From the NCBI GenBank assembly GCA_025548565.1, contig JAJLPB010000012.1, forward strand, positions 186,001 to 250,000: a stretch of 64,000 bases of DNA. The letters run 5' to 3'. This document shows, in pieces, positions 17,552-29,355 of the stretch; the first letter of the stretch is position 1, and each line of letters opens with the position of its first letter. Position numbers and translations under genes: made by a program. The notes below the pieces were generated by a model. The model worked only from the letters and a program-made list of their open reading frames with translations. It searched no databases and had not been told where the DNA came from. The stretch is from Rugamonas sp. A1-17 (GTDB lineage Bacteria > Pseudomonadota > Gammaproteobacteria > Burkholderiales > Burkholderiaceae_D).

Positions 17552-19657
17552 ATGGAATCGACGCAGCGACATCTGCGCATGGCCCTGGACGCCGCGCGCA
17601 TGATGATCTGGGATTCGGACCTGTCGAACGGCAAGGTCATCGACAGCACCGTCAAGTGGTTCGCCGCCGGCACCAGCTTGCTGGGCCTGCCGCCAGGCGA
17701 CCTCACGCAGCCGTTCTCGACCTTCCTGCAAATCGTCTGCCCCGAGGACCGCGACCATCTGCTCGACACCATGCAGGAAGCGGTCGACAAGCGCACCGGC
17801 TACGAGGTCGAATACCGCGTGCAGTGGCCCGACCGCAGCCGCCACTGGCTGGCCGCCAAGGCCCACGTGTTCTGCGACGAGCACGGCGTGCCGGTCGGCA
17901 CGCTGGGCATCGTCTGGGACATCACCGAGCGCAAGGAAAACGAGCAGGCCACCGCGCGCCAGCGCGAGCTGGCCGCCGTCACGCTGCGCTCGATCGGCGA
18001 GGGCGTCATCACCACCAACGCGGACGGCGAGACCGACTACCTGAACCACGTGGCCGAGCAGCTGACCGGCTGGACGCTGGACCAGGCGCGCGGCCTGCAC
18101 ATCTCCACCACGCTCAAGCTGATCGACGACACCGGCACGCCCATCCCGGAGCACGCGGCGCTGCAATGCCTGCGGCTCAAGCAGGCCATCGGCGCCTCGT
18201 CGCAAAACCAGCTGGTCACGCGCGACGGCCGCCACGTGGCGGTGGAGGAATCGGCCGCGCCGATCTGGTCCGACCGCGGCGAGCTGCTGGGCGCGGTGGT
18301 GGTGTTCCGCGACGTCAGCCACGAGCGCAAGCTCAGCAAGCAGCTGTCGTGGAACGCCAGCCACGACACGCTCACCGGCCTGATCAACCGGCGCGAGTTC
18401 GAGGTGCAGATCGCCACCGCGCTGCACAGCGCCAAGCAGGACGAGCACGTGCACGCGCTGCTGTACATGGACCTGGACCAGTTCAAGATCGTCAACGACA
18501 CCTGCGGCCACAGCGCCGGCGACCTGCTGCTGCAGCTGCTGGCCAAGATGCTGCAGACGCAGATGCGCGACAGCGACATCCTGGCCCGCCTGGGCGGCGA
18601 CGAGCTGGGCGTGCTGCTGCCGCACTGCCCGCCCGACCAGGCGCTGCTGATCGCCGACCAGCTGCGGCAATCGGTCAAGAACTTCCGCTTCGTGTGGGAC
18701 GACCACACCTTCGAGCTGGGCGTGAGCATCGGCCTGGTCGAGATCAACCACCTGAGCAAGTCGATGACCGAGCTGCTGATCGCCGCCGACCAGGCCTGCT
18801 ACCTGGCCAAGGAGCGCGGCCGCAACCGCGTGCACCTGTACCAGGATTCGGACCTGCGGCTGGCGCGCCGCCAGGGCGAGATGCTGTGGGTGTCGCGCCT
18901 GAACGAGGCGTTCGAGCACCAGTACTTCCGGCTGTACGCCCAGCCCATCGTCGGCCTGTGCGGGCACGGCGACGGGCACGACGAGGTGCTGATCCGCATC
19001 CAGCCGGCCAAGGGCGAGCTGATCCTGCCCGGCGCCTTCATTCCCGCCGCCGAGCGCTACGACATGATGACCGCCATCGACCGCTGGGTGATACGGGCCG
19101 TGTGCCGCCACGTGCAAAGCCTGCGCGACAGCCTGGGCCCGCAGCAGGCGTACGTCGCGCAGCGCCAGCCGGCGCCGGCCCAGTACTCGGTCAACCTGTC
19201 GGGCAGCTCGCTGAGCGACGAGAGCCTGCGCGACTACATCATCGAGCAGTTCGTCGAGCACGACGTCGCGCCCGAGCAGATCTGCTTCGAGATCACCGAG
19301 ACCGCCGTGATCGCCAACCTGATCAAGGCGCAGGATTTCATGGCCGGGCTGAAGGCGCTGGGCTGCCGCTTTTCGCTGGACGACTTCGGCAGCGGCCTGT
19401 CCTCGTTCGCCTACCTGAAGGCGCTGCCGGTGGACTACCTGAAGATCGACGGCGTGTTCATCCGCGACATCGCCAACAACGCCATCAACCGCGCCATGGT
19501 CAAGGCCATCAACGAGGTCGGCCACGTGATGGGCATCAGCACCGTGGCCGAGTACGTCGAGGACGAGCCCACGCTGGCCGTGGTGCGCGAGCTGGGCCTG
19601 GACTACGCCCAGGGCTACGCGGTCGGCACGCTGCGCCCGCTCAGCGTGAGCGACTGA
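17552..19657 (+). CDS. PAS-PAS-GGDEF-EAL cyclic-di-GMP protein
   Basis: A 701-residue cytoplasmic signalling protein. Two PAS domains (about residues 1-125 and 135-265, the first ending IVWDITERK, the second VVVFRDVSHERK) precede a GGDEF domain with the active-site motif GGDEL near residues 348-352. An EAL domain follows with EVL at 478-480 in place of EAL. Other EAL-domain residues remain (NLSG, FEITET, DDFGSG, KIDG, AEYVED), so phosphodiesterase activity is possible, and the GGDEF site is close to consensus. No membrane segment is seen. A strong AGGAGG site precedes the ATG, partly covered by a hairpin. It converges with the racemase-like gene at 19667. Confidence 0.92.
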   Translation: MESTQRHLRMALDAARMMIWDSDLSNGKVIDSTVKWFAAGTSLLGLPPGDLTQPFSTFLQIVCPEDRDHLLDTMQEAVDKRTGYEVEYRVQWPDRSRHWLAAKAHVFCDEHGVPVGTLGIVWDITERKENEQATARQRELAAVTLRSIGEGVITTNADGETDYLNHVAEQLTGWTLDQARGLHISTTLKLIDDTGTPIPEHAALQCLRLKQAIGASSQNQLVTRDGRHVAVEESAAPIWSDRGELLGAVVVFRDVSHERKLSKQLSWNASHDTLTGLINRREFEVQIATALHSAKQDEHVHALLYMDLDQFKIVNDTCGHSAGDLLLQLLAKMLQTQMRDSDILARLGGDELGVLLPHCPPDQALLIADQLRQSVKNFRFVWDDHTFELGVSIGLVEINHLSKSMTELLIAADQACYLAKERGRNRVHLYQDSDLRLARRQGEMLWVSRLNEAFEHQYFRLYAQPIVGLCGHGDGHDEVLIRIQPAKGELILPGAFIPAAERYDMMTAIDRWVIRAVCRHVQSLRDSLGPQQAYVAQRQPAPAQYSVNLSGSSLSDESLRDYIIEQFVEHDVAPEQICFEITETAVIANLIKAQDFMAGLKALGCRFSLDDFGSGLSSFAYLKALPVDYLKIDGVFIRDIANNAINRAMVKAINEVGHVMGISTVAEYVEDEPTLAVVRELGLDYAQGYAVGTLRPLSVSD

Positions 19658-19666
19658 GGTGGACGA

Positions 19667-20458
19667 CTAGCGGTTGGCCACCAGCTCGGCCCGCAGCGGC
19701 GTGCCCAGCGCGCGCAGCGCGGTGTTGAAGTCCTCCAGGCTCAGCTCGGCGCTGGCGGTGGCCAGGCAGCGCGTCTGGCCGGCGCCGGCGCTGGTGTACG
19801 GCGCCAGTTCGGCCAGCACGCTATCGGCCGGGTCGAGGAATTGCACGTCCGGCGCGGCCGCCTCGAAGAAGGGCTTGAGCCACGGCAGGTGGGTGGACGA
19901 CATCGTCATCACGTCCACCAGCGGATGGGCCGCGCGCAGTTCGCCGATGAAGCGGTCGATGGCGGCCCGGGTCGCCTGCGGCCTGTGGACAAAGTCAAAG
20001 TTTTCCACCAGCTCCACCAGCGCCGACGCGTTCACCAGCAACACCTCGCCGGCGCCGCGGTGGGCCGCCGCGTAGGCCTGCATGGCGGCGCTGTCCACCA
20101 TCGAGCGCACGCCCAGCACCGCCACCCGGCCGCTGGCCGAGCGCCGCACCGCCTCGGCCACCGGCGGGAAGATGCCGATCACCGGCACCGCCGCCGCCGC
20201 CCTCAGCGGCTCCAGCACCACCACGCTGGGCGCGTTGGACGCCAGCACCACCGCCACGCAGCCCTGGTCCTGCAAAAATTCGGTAGCACGTTGCACCACT
20301 TCCAGCAACTGTTGCGGCGACTTGGCGCCGTAGGGAAAACTGGCGCGGTCGGCGAAATACACCACGTCCTGGGCCGGGAAGGCCGCGCGCACGCGCTCGA
20401 CGATGGCATAGCTGCCGATGCCGGCGTCGAAAATGCCGATGGGGCGCTGAAGTTTCAT
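19667..20458 (-). CDS. aspartate/glutamate racemase-like protein lacking both catalytic cysteines
   Basis: A 263-residue protein with the overall MurI (glutamate racemase) pattern: IGIFDAGIGSYAI at the N-terminus, YFADRASFPYGAKSP, then ASNAPSV and MSSTHLPWL. In active glutamate racemases the last two segments contain the catalytic cysteines (ACNTAS and GCTH). Here both are serine, at residues 74 and 188. The protein is therefore unlikely to be a normal cofactor-independent racemase. The start at 20458 has an AGGAA site and fits the family; longer starts extend into an FNR box. It is divergent from the aerotaxis receptor gene at 20579, sharing the spacer with the FNR site. Function unknown. 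Confidence 0.85.
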   Translation of the reverse strand: MKLQRPIGIFDAGIGSYAIVERVRAAFPAQDVVYFADRASFPYGAKSPQQLLEVVQRATEFLQDQGCVAVVLASNAPSVVVLEPLRAAAAVPVIGIFPPVAEAVRRSASGRVAVLGVRSMVDSAAMQAYAAAHRGAGEVLLVNASALVELVENFDFVHRPQATRAAIDRFIGELRAAHPLVDVMTMSSTHLPWLKPFFEAAAPDVQFLDPADSVLAELAPYTSAGAGQTRCLATASAELSLEDFNTALRALGTPLRAELVANR

Positions 20459-20489
20459 GATTTCCTTGTCAACCCCAATCTGGGGATTT

Positions 20490-20531
20490 TTGATCCACAT
20501 CAATAAAATTGGCGACCGGACTCCGTAAACT
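20490..20531 (+). promoter_or_regulatory. FNR-dependent promoter of the aerotaxis receptor gene
   Basis: A perfect FNR half-site pair TTGATCCACATCAA at 20490-20503. A -10 candidate TAAACT lies at 20526-20531, placing the box centre about 41.5 bp before a predicted start site, the class II arrangement. The FNR gene in this window carries the E-x2-S-R recognition residues that fit this box. Confidence 0.75.
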
Positions 20532-20578
20532 GATCATATCAATTGCGATAAAGCAATATATATCCCTCGGAGCCTCGT

Positions 20579-22207
20579 ATGCGCAACAATCAGCCCGTCA
20601 GCAACCGCGAAGTGGAAGTCCTGGATGACCAGGCCATCGTCTCAAAGACTGACCTAAATGGCAATATTGTCTATGTAAATCCTTACTTCACGCAAGTCAG
20701 CGGTTTCAGCGAGGCGGAGCTGCTGGGTTCGCCGCAGAACATCGTGCGCCATCCGGACATGCCGGCCGAGGCCTTCGCCGACCTGTGGGGTTCGATCCAG
20801 GCCGGCACGCCATGGACCGGCATCGTCAAGAACCGCTGCAAGAACGGCGACTTCTACTGGGTGCGCGCCAACATCACGCCCATCCGCGACAACGGCAAGA
20901 CCACCGGCTACATGTCGGTGCGGGTCAAGGCCGAGCGCCACCAGATCGAGAAGGCCGAGCAGGCCTACCGCGCGATCCGCGCGGGCGGCAAGCACGGCCT
21001 GCGCATCAAGAACGGCCAGCTGATCCGCACCGGCGCCGGCTCGCTGCTGTCGCGCCTGGGCCATGTGTCGCTGGCCATGCGCATCTGGCTGGCCACCAGC
21101 GTGGTCAACGTGCTGCAGGTGATCGTCTGCGCGGCCGCGCTGATGGGCGGCGGCGGCAACAGCTACGGCATCTTCGCCACCACCTTTGTCGGCCTGCTGA
21201 TCAACGTCTTCCTGTGGTACACGCTGCGCATGTCGGTGCTGCAGCCGCTGGGCCGCGCGCTGCAGGGCGCGCGCTCGATCGCCGCCGGCGACCTGTCCTG
21301 CTCGTTCGAGACCGAATCCACCGACGAGGTCGGCCAACTGCTGCGCGCGCTGCAGCAGATGAACAGCAACCTGATCGCCACCATCCGCGACGTCCGCACC
21401 AACGTCGAGACCATGGCCGTGGCCACCCGCCAGATCGCGGCCGGCAACGCCGACCTGTCCGGCCGCACCGAGGCGCAAGCCGCCAGCCTGGAGGAGACCG
21501 CCTCCAGCGTCGAGCAGTTCTCGTCCACCGTCAAGCAGAACGCCGACAACTCGGCCCAGGCCAACCAGCTGGCGCAGAACGCCTCCAACGTCGCGGTGCA
21601 GGGCGGCGAGATCGTCGCCGACGTGATCGCCACCATGGACGAGATCAACACGTCCTCGCGCAAGATCGTCGACATCATCGGCCTGATCGAGGGCATCGCC
21701 TTCCAGACCAACATCCTGGCGCTCAACGCCGCCGTCGAGGCGGCCCGCGCGGGCGAACAGGGACGCGGCTTCGCCGTGGTGGCCGGCGAGGTGCGCAACC
21801 TGGCCCAGCGCAGCGCCACCGCCGCCAAGGACATCAAGAACCTGATCGACGTCTCGGTCGGCAAGGTCAGCGCCGGCATGGTGCAGGTCGACCGCGCCGG
21901 CGCCACCATGAAGGAAGTGGTGGCCTCGGTGCAGCAGGTGACGGCCATCATGCATGAAATCTCGGTGGCCTCGCACGAGCAGAGCATCGGCGTCGACCAG
22001 GTCAACGCCGCCATCGCCCACATGGACCAGGTCACGCAGCAGAACGCCGCGCTGGTCGAGGAGGCGGCCGCCGCCACCGCCAGCCTGGCGCTGGAAGCGG
22101 GCGGCCTGACCCAGGCCGTCAGCCTGTTCAAATTCGGCAGCGCGCGCAAGGTGCGTCCGCTGCGTCCCGCAACCCAACCTCAACCGATGAAACGCCTCGC
22201 GGCATGA
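20579..22207 (+). CDS. aer: PAS-containing methyl-accepting chemotaxis (aerotaxis) receptor
   Basis: A 542-residue receptor resembling Aer. An N-terminal PAS domain (residues about 10-115; PYFTQVSGFSEAELLGSPQNIVRHPDMP is the Aer-type FAD-binding PAS pattern) is followed by a paired membrane hairpin (about 170-218). A HAMP-like region comes next, and then a signalling domain with the highly conserved tip EGIAFQTNILALNAAVEAARAGEQGRGFAVVAGEVRNLAQRSA. It probably senses redox or oxygen through flavin and signals to CheA/CheW elsewhere. An FNR box precedes it, so it is likely induced when oxygen is low. Its stop codon overlaps the hemN start (ATGA), so the two are translationally coupled. Confidence 0.9.
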   Translation: MRNNQPVSNREVEVLDDQAIVSKTDLNGNIVYVNPYFTQVSGFSEAELLGSPQNIVRHPDMPAEAFADLWGSIQAGTPWTGIVKNRCKNGDFYWVRANITPIRDNGKTTGYMSVRVKAERHQIEKAEQAYRAIRAGGKHGLRIKNGQLIRTGAGSLLSRLGHVSLAMRIWLATSVVNVLQVIVCAAALMGGGGNSYGIFATTFVGLLINVFLWYTLRMSVLQPLGRALQGARSIAAGDLSCSFETESTDEVGQLLRALQQMNSNLIATIRDVRTNVETMAVATRQIAAGNADLSGRTEAQAASLEETASSVEQFSSTVKQNADNSAQANQLAQNASNVAVQGGEIVADVIATMDEINTSSRKIVDIIGLIEGIAFQTNILALNAAVEAARAGEQGRGFAVVAGEVRNLAQRSATAAKDIKNLIDVSVGKVSAGMVQVDRAGATMKEVVASVQQVTAIMHEISVASHEQSIGVDQVNAAIAHMDQVTQQNAALVEEAAAATASLALEAGGLTQAVSLFKFGSARKVRPLRPATQPQPMKRLAA

Positions 22208-23643
22208 CCATGAACACCACTGTAAGCCACACCGGCGGCGCATTCCCAGAGATCGAATTCGACGCCGCCATCATCGGTAAGCTGAGCCAGTCCGGCCCGC
22301 GCTACACCTCGTATCCGACCGCCGACCGCTTTCATGCGGAATTCGGCTACGGCCAGTTCCTGGAGGCCGTGGCCAGCCTGCGCATGCGGCGCAGCCAGCG
22401 GCCCTTGTCGCTGTACGTCCACATCCCGTTCTGCGACACCATCTGCTACTACTGCGGCTGCAACAAGATCGTCACCAAGGACCACAGCAAGGCCGCCACC
22501 TACCTCGGCTACCTGAAGCAGGAGATCGACATGCAGGGCCGCCTGTTCGCCGGCATGGGCCAGATCGAGCAGCTGCACTTCGGCGGCGGCACGCCGACCT
22601 ACCTGAGCGACCGCCAGATGGGCGACCTGATGGCCCACCTGCACGAGAACTTCCAGTTCGCCCCGGACGCCCAGGGCGAGTACTCGATCGAGATCGATCC
22701 GCGCACCGTCAGCATCGAGCGCGTGCATTCGCTGCGGGCGCAGGGCTTCAACCGCATCAGCCTGGGCGTGCAGGACTTCGACCCCGAGGTGCAAAAGGCC
22801 GTCAACCGCATCCAGCCGGAGGCCGAGACGCGCGCCGTGATGGACGCGGCGCGCGCGGCCGGCTTCCGTTCCATCAGCATCGACCTGATCTACGGCCTGC
22901 CCAGGCAGACCATGACCAGCATGGAGCAGACGCTGGACAAGGTGATCGCCGCCAACCCCGACCGCATCGCCTTGTACAACTACGCCCACCTGCCGCACCT
23001 GTTCAAGCCGCAGCGCCGCATCGCCGAGGCCGACCTGCCGACGCCGGCCGTCAAGCTGGACCTGCTGGCGCTGTGCATCCGCCGCCTGTGCGCGGCCGGC
23101 TACGTCTACATCGGCATGGACCACTTCGCCAAGCCGGACGACGAGCTGGCCGTGGCGCAGCGCCAGGGCCGGCTGCAGCGCAACTTCCAGGGCTACTCCA
23201 CGCGCGCCGAGGCCGAGCTGATCTCGTGCGGCGTGTCGGCCATCAGCGCGGTCGGCGCCACCTACAGCCAGAACGAGAAAACGCTGGAGGCGTACTACGA
23301 AAAGCTCGACGACGGCAAGCTGCCGATCACGCGCGGCATCAAGCTCGACACCGACGACCTGCTGCGCCGCATCGTCATCCAAAAACTGATGTGCAATTTC
23401 GAGCTGTCGATCTCGTCGATCGAGCAAGCCTATCCGATCCGCTTCCAGCAATACTTCGCGGCCGAGCTCGACAAGCTGCGCGCCTTCGAGGACGACGGCC
23501 TGGTGCAGGTCGACGAGCAATGGATCACGGTGACGCCGAAAGGCCGCCTGCTGATCCGCAACATCTGCATGGTGTTCGACCGTTACCTGAACCTGCCGCG
23601 CAGCGACGGCCCGCAACCGCTGCGCTACTCGAAGACGATCTGA
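22204..23643 (+). CDS. hemN: oxygen-independent coproporphyrinogen III oxidase
   Basis: A 479-residue radical SAM enzyme that decarboxylates coproporphyrinogen III without oxygen, supplying heme for microaerobic and anaerobic growth. The cluster motif is in HIPFCDTICYYCGCNKIVT (Cx3Cx2C, with the following C typical of HemN), and the GGGTPTYL motif follows. A C-terminal HemN domain is present. The start overlaps the aer stop by 4 bp (ATGA); MNTT, two codons later, is an alternative. It is the second gene of the FNR-controlled unit that leads to the cbb3 oxidase genes. Confidence 0.96.
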   Translation: MTMNTTVSHTGGAFPEIEFDAAIIGKLSQSGPRYTSYPTADRFHAEFGYGQFLEAVASLRMRRSQRPLSLYVHIPFCDTICYYCGCNKIVTKDHSKAATYLGYLKQEIDMQGRLFAGMGQIEQLHFGGGTPTYLSDRQMGDLMAHLHENFQFAPDAQGEYSIEIDPRTVSIERVHSLRAQGFNRISLGVQDFDPEVQKAVNRIQPEAETRAVMDAARAAGFRSISIDLIYGLPRQTMTSMEQTLDKVIAANPDRIALYNYAHLPHLFKPQRRIAEADLPTPAVKLDLLALCIRRLCAAGYVYIGMDHFAKPDDELAVAQRQGRLQRNFQGYSTRAEAELISCGVSAISAVGATYSQNEKTLEAYYEKLDDGKLPITRGIKLDTDDLLRRIVIQKLMCNFELSISSIEQAYPIRFQQYFAAELDKLRAFEDDGLVQVDEQWITVTPKGRLLIRNICMVFDRYLNLPRSDGPQPLRYSKTI

Positions 23644-23650
23644 GCGCGCC

Positions 23651-24408
23651 ATGAACGCACTCCAGCTCTTGCCGGTGATGGTGGTGGGCCTCGCGGGCAG
23701 CGTCCACTGCGTCGGCATGTGCGGCGGCATCGTCGGCGCGCTGTCGGTCGGCACCGCGCCGCCGCCGCGCAATGTGATCCCCATCGTGGCGGTCCCCCAG
23801 GCCAGCGCGCTGACGCGGGTGCTGTCGTACAACGCCGGCCGCATCGCCAGCTACATGATGGCCGGCGCGCTGGCCGGCGGACTGGCCGGCGGCGCCCACA
23901 GCATCGCCTCGCTGGCCGGGCTGCAGCTGGGCTTTTACTGGCTGGCCAACCTGATGCTGGTGGCGCTGGGCCTGTACCTGATGGACGCCTGGCGCGGCCT
24001 GGCCGTGCTGGAGCAGGGCGGCCGCGTGCTGTGGCAACGCGCCCAGCCGGTGATCGCGCCAATGATGAAATCACTGATGCCGGCCACCCGCCCGCACCAG
24101 GCCTTCGCGCTGGGCGCGCTGTGGGGTTGGCTGCCGTGCGGCATGGTCTACAGCGTGCTGCTGACCGCCATGCTGAGCGGCTCGGCCGGCGACGGCGCCG
24201 CCGTCATGCTGGCCTTCGGCCTGGGCACGCTGCCCATGCTGACCGGTCTCGGCCTGGCCGGCGCCCGCCTGCAACGCGCCCTGCAACAGCGCCGCGTGCG
24301 CATCGCCTGCGGCTTGCTGGTGCTGGCCTTCGGCGCGCTGGGCCTGGCCCGCGCGGCCGGCGGCATGGCGCCCGACTGGATGGATACCCTATGCCTGACA
24401 CCACATCA

Positions 24409-24412
<4 letters not shown>
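23651..24412 (+). CDS. SafE/DsbD-like copper or sulfur transport membrane protein
   Basis: A 253-residue inner-membrane protein with about six membrane segments and the motif GSVHCVGMCGGIVGALS at residues 13-29. It belongs to the sulfite exporter TauE/SafE-like (DsbD-type) group of short membrane proteins that often accompany cbb3 oxidase genes and are called CcoH/CcoS-associated or YfcC-like copper-assembly factors. Its exact role is unproven; copper handling for the oxidase is inferred from its place between hemN and the Cu ATPase ccoI. It ends in ATGA overlap with ccoI (24409-24412). Confidence 0.8.
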
Positions 24413-26870
<2,458 letters not shown>

Positions 26871-26874
<4 letters not shown>

Positions 26875-27029
26875 TGGAAGCCTTGTACCTGCTCATCCCG
26901 CTCAGCGTGATCCTGGTGTTCGTCGCGCTGTGGATTTTCTTCCGCGCCTCCGACAACGGCCAGTTCGACGACCTGGTCGGCCCCGGGCTGCGCGTCCTGC
27001 AGGATGACGACAAGCCGCAAGCCGATTGA
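26871..27029 (+). CDS. ccoS: cbb3-type cytochrome oxidase assembly protein CcoS
   Basis: A 52-residue membrane protein with one hydrophobic segment (residues about 4-25, EALYLLIPLSVILVFVALWIFFRA) and the CcoS tail FDDLVGPGLRVLQDDD. CcoS is needed to insert cofactors into the oxidase. The ATG at 26871 lies in an AGGAGTGCATGATG context with a good AAGGAG site and a 4-bp overlap with ccoI. It is the last gene before the ccoN promoter region. Confidence 0.93.
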
Positions 27030-27045
27030 CCAGATCGGGAAAATT

Positions 27046-27087
27046 TTGATTCACATCAAGGTTTTTTAAGTCTCACCTAAGTAACCT
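27046..27087 (+). promoter_or_regulatory. FNR-dependent promoter of ccoN
   Basis: A perfect FNR box TTGATTCACATCAA at 27046-27059, 17 bp after the ccoS stop. A candidate -10 TAACCT lies at 27082-27087 with class II spacing (box centre near -41.5). This gives the oxidase structural genes their own promoter, in addition to the one before aer. Confidence 0.8.
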
Positions 27088-27126
27088 TTGACTCACATCA
27101 TCAAAGCGTTCTTGGGAGAACTTCAA

Positions 27127-28554
27127 GTGGACCTTGCACAGAACTACAACTACAAGATTGTGAAGCAATTCGCAATCGCCACCGTGGTCTGGGGTATCGT
27201 CGGCATGCTGGTAGGCGTCATTATCGCCGCCCAGCTGGCATGGCCGGCGCTGAACCTGGACATTCCATGGTTGACCTACGGCCGCCTGCGGCCTTTACAC
27301 ACCAATGCCGTCATCTTTGCGTTCGGCATCTGCGGACTTTTCGCGACTTCCTACTACGTGGTACAGCGCACCTGCCAGGTGCGGCTGTTCTCGGACAAAC
27401 TGGCCGCCTTCACCTTCTGGGGTTGGCAAGCGGTCATCCTCAGCGCGGTCGTCACCCTGCCGATGGGCCTGACCCGCGGCAAGGAATACGCCGAGCTGGA
27501 ATGGCCGATCACCTTGCTGATCGCCGTGGTGTGGGTTTCCTACGCCATCGTGTTCTTCGGCACGCTGATCAAGCGTAAGGTCAAGCACATCTACGTCGCC
27601 AACTGGTTCTTCGCCGCCTACATCCTGGCCGTGACGATCCTGCACGTGGTCAACGGCGCCAGCATGCCGGCAACCTTGTTCAAATCCTACTCCGCCTACT
27701 CCGGCGTGCAGGACGCGATGATCCAGTGGTGGTACGGCCACAACGCGGTGGGCTTCATCCTGACCGCCGGCTACCTGGGCATGGTGTACTACTTCATTCC
27801 TAAGCAGGCCGAACGTCCGGTGTACTCGTACCGCCTGTCGATCGTGCACTTCTGGGCGCTGATCTTCACCTACATGTGGGCCGGCCCGCACCACCTGCAC
27901 TACACCGCGCTGCCGGACTGGACGCAATCGATCGGCATGGTGTTCTCGCTGATCCTGCTGGCGCCAAGCTGGGGCGGTATGATCAACGGCATCATGACCC
28001 TGTCGGGTGCCTGGCACAAGCTGCGCACCGACCCTATCCTGAAATTCATGATCGTCTCGCTGTCGTTCTACGGCATGTCCACCTTCGAGGGTCCGATGAT
28101 GTCGATCAAGACCGTCAACGCGCTGTCGCACTACACCGACTGGGGCATCGCCCACGTTCACGGCGGCGCACTGGGCTGGGTGGGCTTCATCACCATGGGT
28201 TCGATCTACTACCTGCTGCCGCGCCTGGCAGGCCAGCAAAAAATGTATAGCACCAAGCTGATCGACCTGCACTTCTGGGTCGCCACCATCGGCATCGTGC
28301 TGTACATCGCCGCGATGTGGATCGCCGGTGTGATGCAGGGTCTGATGTGGCGCGCGGTCAATCCGGACGGCACCCTGACCTACACCTTCGTCGAAGGCGT
28401 CAAAGCCACCTATCCGTACTACGTGGTGCGCTTCACCGGCGGCCTGCTGTACCTGACCGGCATGTGCGTGATGGGCTACAACACCTGGATGACCTTGCGT
28501 AACCGCGAGACCGCCGTGGCGCGCATTCCCGCGCTCACCACCGGCCACGCCTGA
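27127..28554 (+). CDS. ccoN: cbb3-type cytochrome c oxidase subunit I
   Basis: A 475-residue catalytic subunit with 12 membrane segments that carries low-spin heme b and the heme b3-CuB site. Histidine ligands are visible in RPLHTNAVIFAFGICGLF, WWYGHNAVGFILTAGYLG and WAGPHHLHYTALPDW. The GTG at 27127 has GGGAG 8 nt upstream and fits the family N-terminus. Longer in-frame TTG starts at 27088 lack a site and would overlap the predicted transcription start. It is 14 bp upstream of ccoO. The box at 27046 suggests induction at low oxygen. Confidence 0.95.
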   Translation: MDLAQNYNYKIVKQFAIATVVWGIVGMLVGVIIAAQLAWPALNLDIPWLTYGRLRPLHTNAVIFAFGICGLFATSYYVVQRTCQVRLFSDKLAAFTFWGWQAVILSAVVTLPMGLTRGKEYAELEWPITLLIAVVWVSYAIVFFGTLIKRKVKHIYVANWFFAAYILAVTILHVVNGASMPATLFKSYSAYSGVQDAMIQWWYGHNAVGFILTAGYLGMVYYFIPKQAERPVYSYRLSIVHFWALIFTYMWAGPHHLHYTALPDWTQSIGMVFSLILLAPSWGGMINGIMTLSGAWHKLRTDPILKFMIVSLSFYGMSTFEGPMMSIKTVNALSHYTDWGIAHVHGGALGWVGFITMGSIYYLLPRLAGQQKMYSTKLIDLHFWVATIGIVLYIAAMWIAGVMQGLMWRAVNPDGTLTYTFVEGVKATYPYYVVRFTGGLLYLTGMCVMGYNTWMTLRNRETAVARIPALTTGHA

Positions 28555-28568
28555 TATCGGAGCAAAGC

Positions 28569-29183
28569 ATGAAATTTTCACATGACTGGATCGAGAGAAA
28601 CCCCTGGCTGCTGATCGCGCTGGTGACGCTGGTGGTCAGCGTCGGCGGCGCCGTCGAGATCGTGCCGCTGTTCTTCCAGAAGTCCACCACCGAGCCGGTG
28701 GCGGGCCTGAAGCCCTACTCGCCGCTGCGCCTGGCCGGCCGCGACATCTATGTGCGTGAAGGCTGCTACAACTGCCACTCGCAGATGGTGCGTCCGTTCC
28801 GCGCCGAGACCGAGCGCTACGGCCACTACTCGGTCGCCGGCGAGTTCGTCTACGACCGGCCGTTCCAGTGGGGTTCCAAGCGCACCGGGCCCGACCTGGC
28901 GCGCGTGGGCGGCCGCTACAGCGATGAATGGCACCGCACCCACCTGAACAATCCACGCGACGTGGTGCCGGAATCGAATATGCCGAACTACCCGTGGCTG
29001 GCCAAGACGTCGCTGGTGCCGGAATCGATCGTGCCGCACATGAAGGCGCTCCAGCGCCTGGGCGATCCGTACACCGACGCCGAGATCGCCGCAGCGCCGG
29101 CCGAGCTCAAGGACAAGACCGAAGAAGACGCCCTGATCGCCTACCTGCAAGGCCTGGGCACATTAATCAAGACGAGGAACTAG
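28569..29183 (+). CDS. ccoO: cbb3-type cytochrome c oxidase subunit II
   Basis: A 204-residue membrane-anchored monoheme cytochrome c. One membrane segment (about residues 13-38), the heme-binding CYNCHSQMVRPF and the phrase PDLARVGGRYSDEWHRTHLNNPRDVVPESNMP are diagnostic of CcoO/FixO. It passes electrons from CcoP to CcoN. It begins with ATG at 28569 after a GGAG site, and is followed after 1 bp by ccoQ. Confidence 0.97.
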   Translation: MKFSHDWIERNPWLLIALVTLVVSVGGAVEIVPLFFQKSTTEPVAGLKPYSPLRLAGRDIYVREGCYNCHSQMVRPFRAETERYGHYSVAGEFVYDRPFQWGSKRTGPDLARVGGRYSDEWHRTHLNNPRDVVPESNMPNYPWLAKTSLVPESIVPHMKALQRLGDPYTDAEIAAAPAELKDKTEEDALIAYLQGLGTLIKTRN

Positions 29184-29184
29184 C

Positions 29185-29355
29185 ATGGCTATCGATAACC
29201 TGTTTGACCGCGCCAGTAGCGTGATGACGGTGATTTCCTTCATCACCTTTGCCGGCATCCTGTGGTGGGCCCTGGTCCGCAACAAGGAAGCCGATTTCGC
29301 GGCGGCGGCGCAGCTGCCGTTCGACGACGACGACAAGGAGACTAGCCATGGCTGA
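29185..29355 (+). CDS. ccoQ: cbb3-type oxidase subunit CcoQ
   Basis: A 56-residue protein with one membrane segment (residues about 14-30, VISFITFAGILWWALV) and the conserved small-subunit pattern followed by an acidic tail DDDDKE. It stabilises the cbb3 complex. It starts 1 bp after the ccoO stop and its end overlaps the first codons of ccoP by 8 bp. It is short enough to be missed by length filters. Confidence 0.92.
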   Translation: MAIDNLFDRASSVMTVISFITFAGILWWALVRNKEADFAAAAQLPFDDDDKETSHG

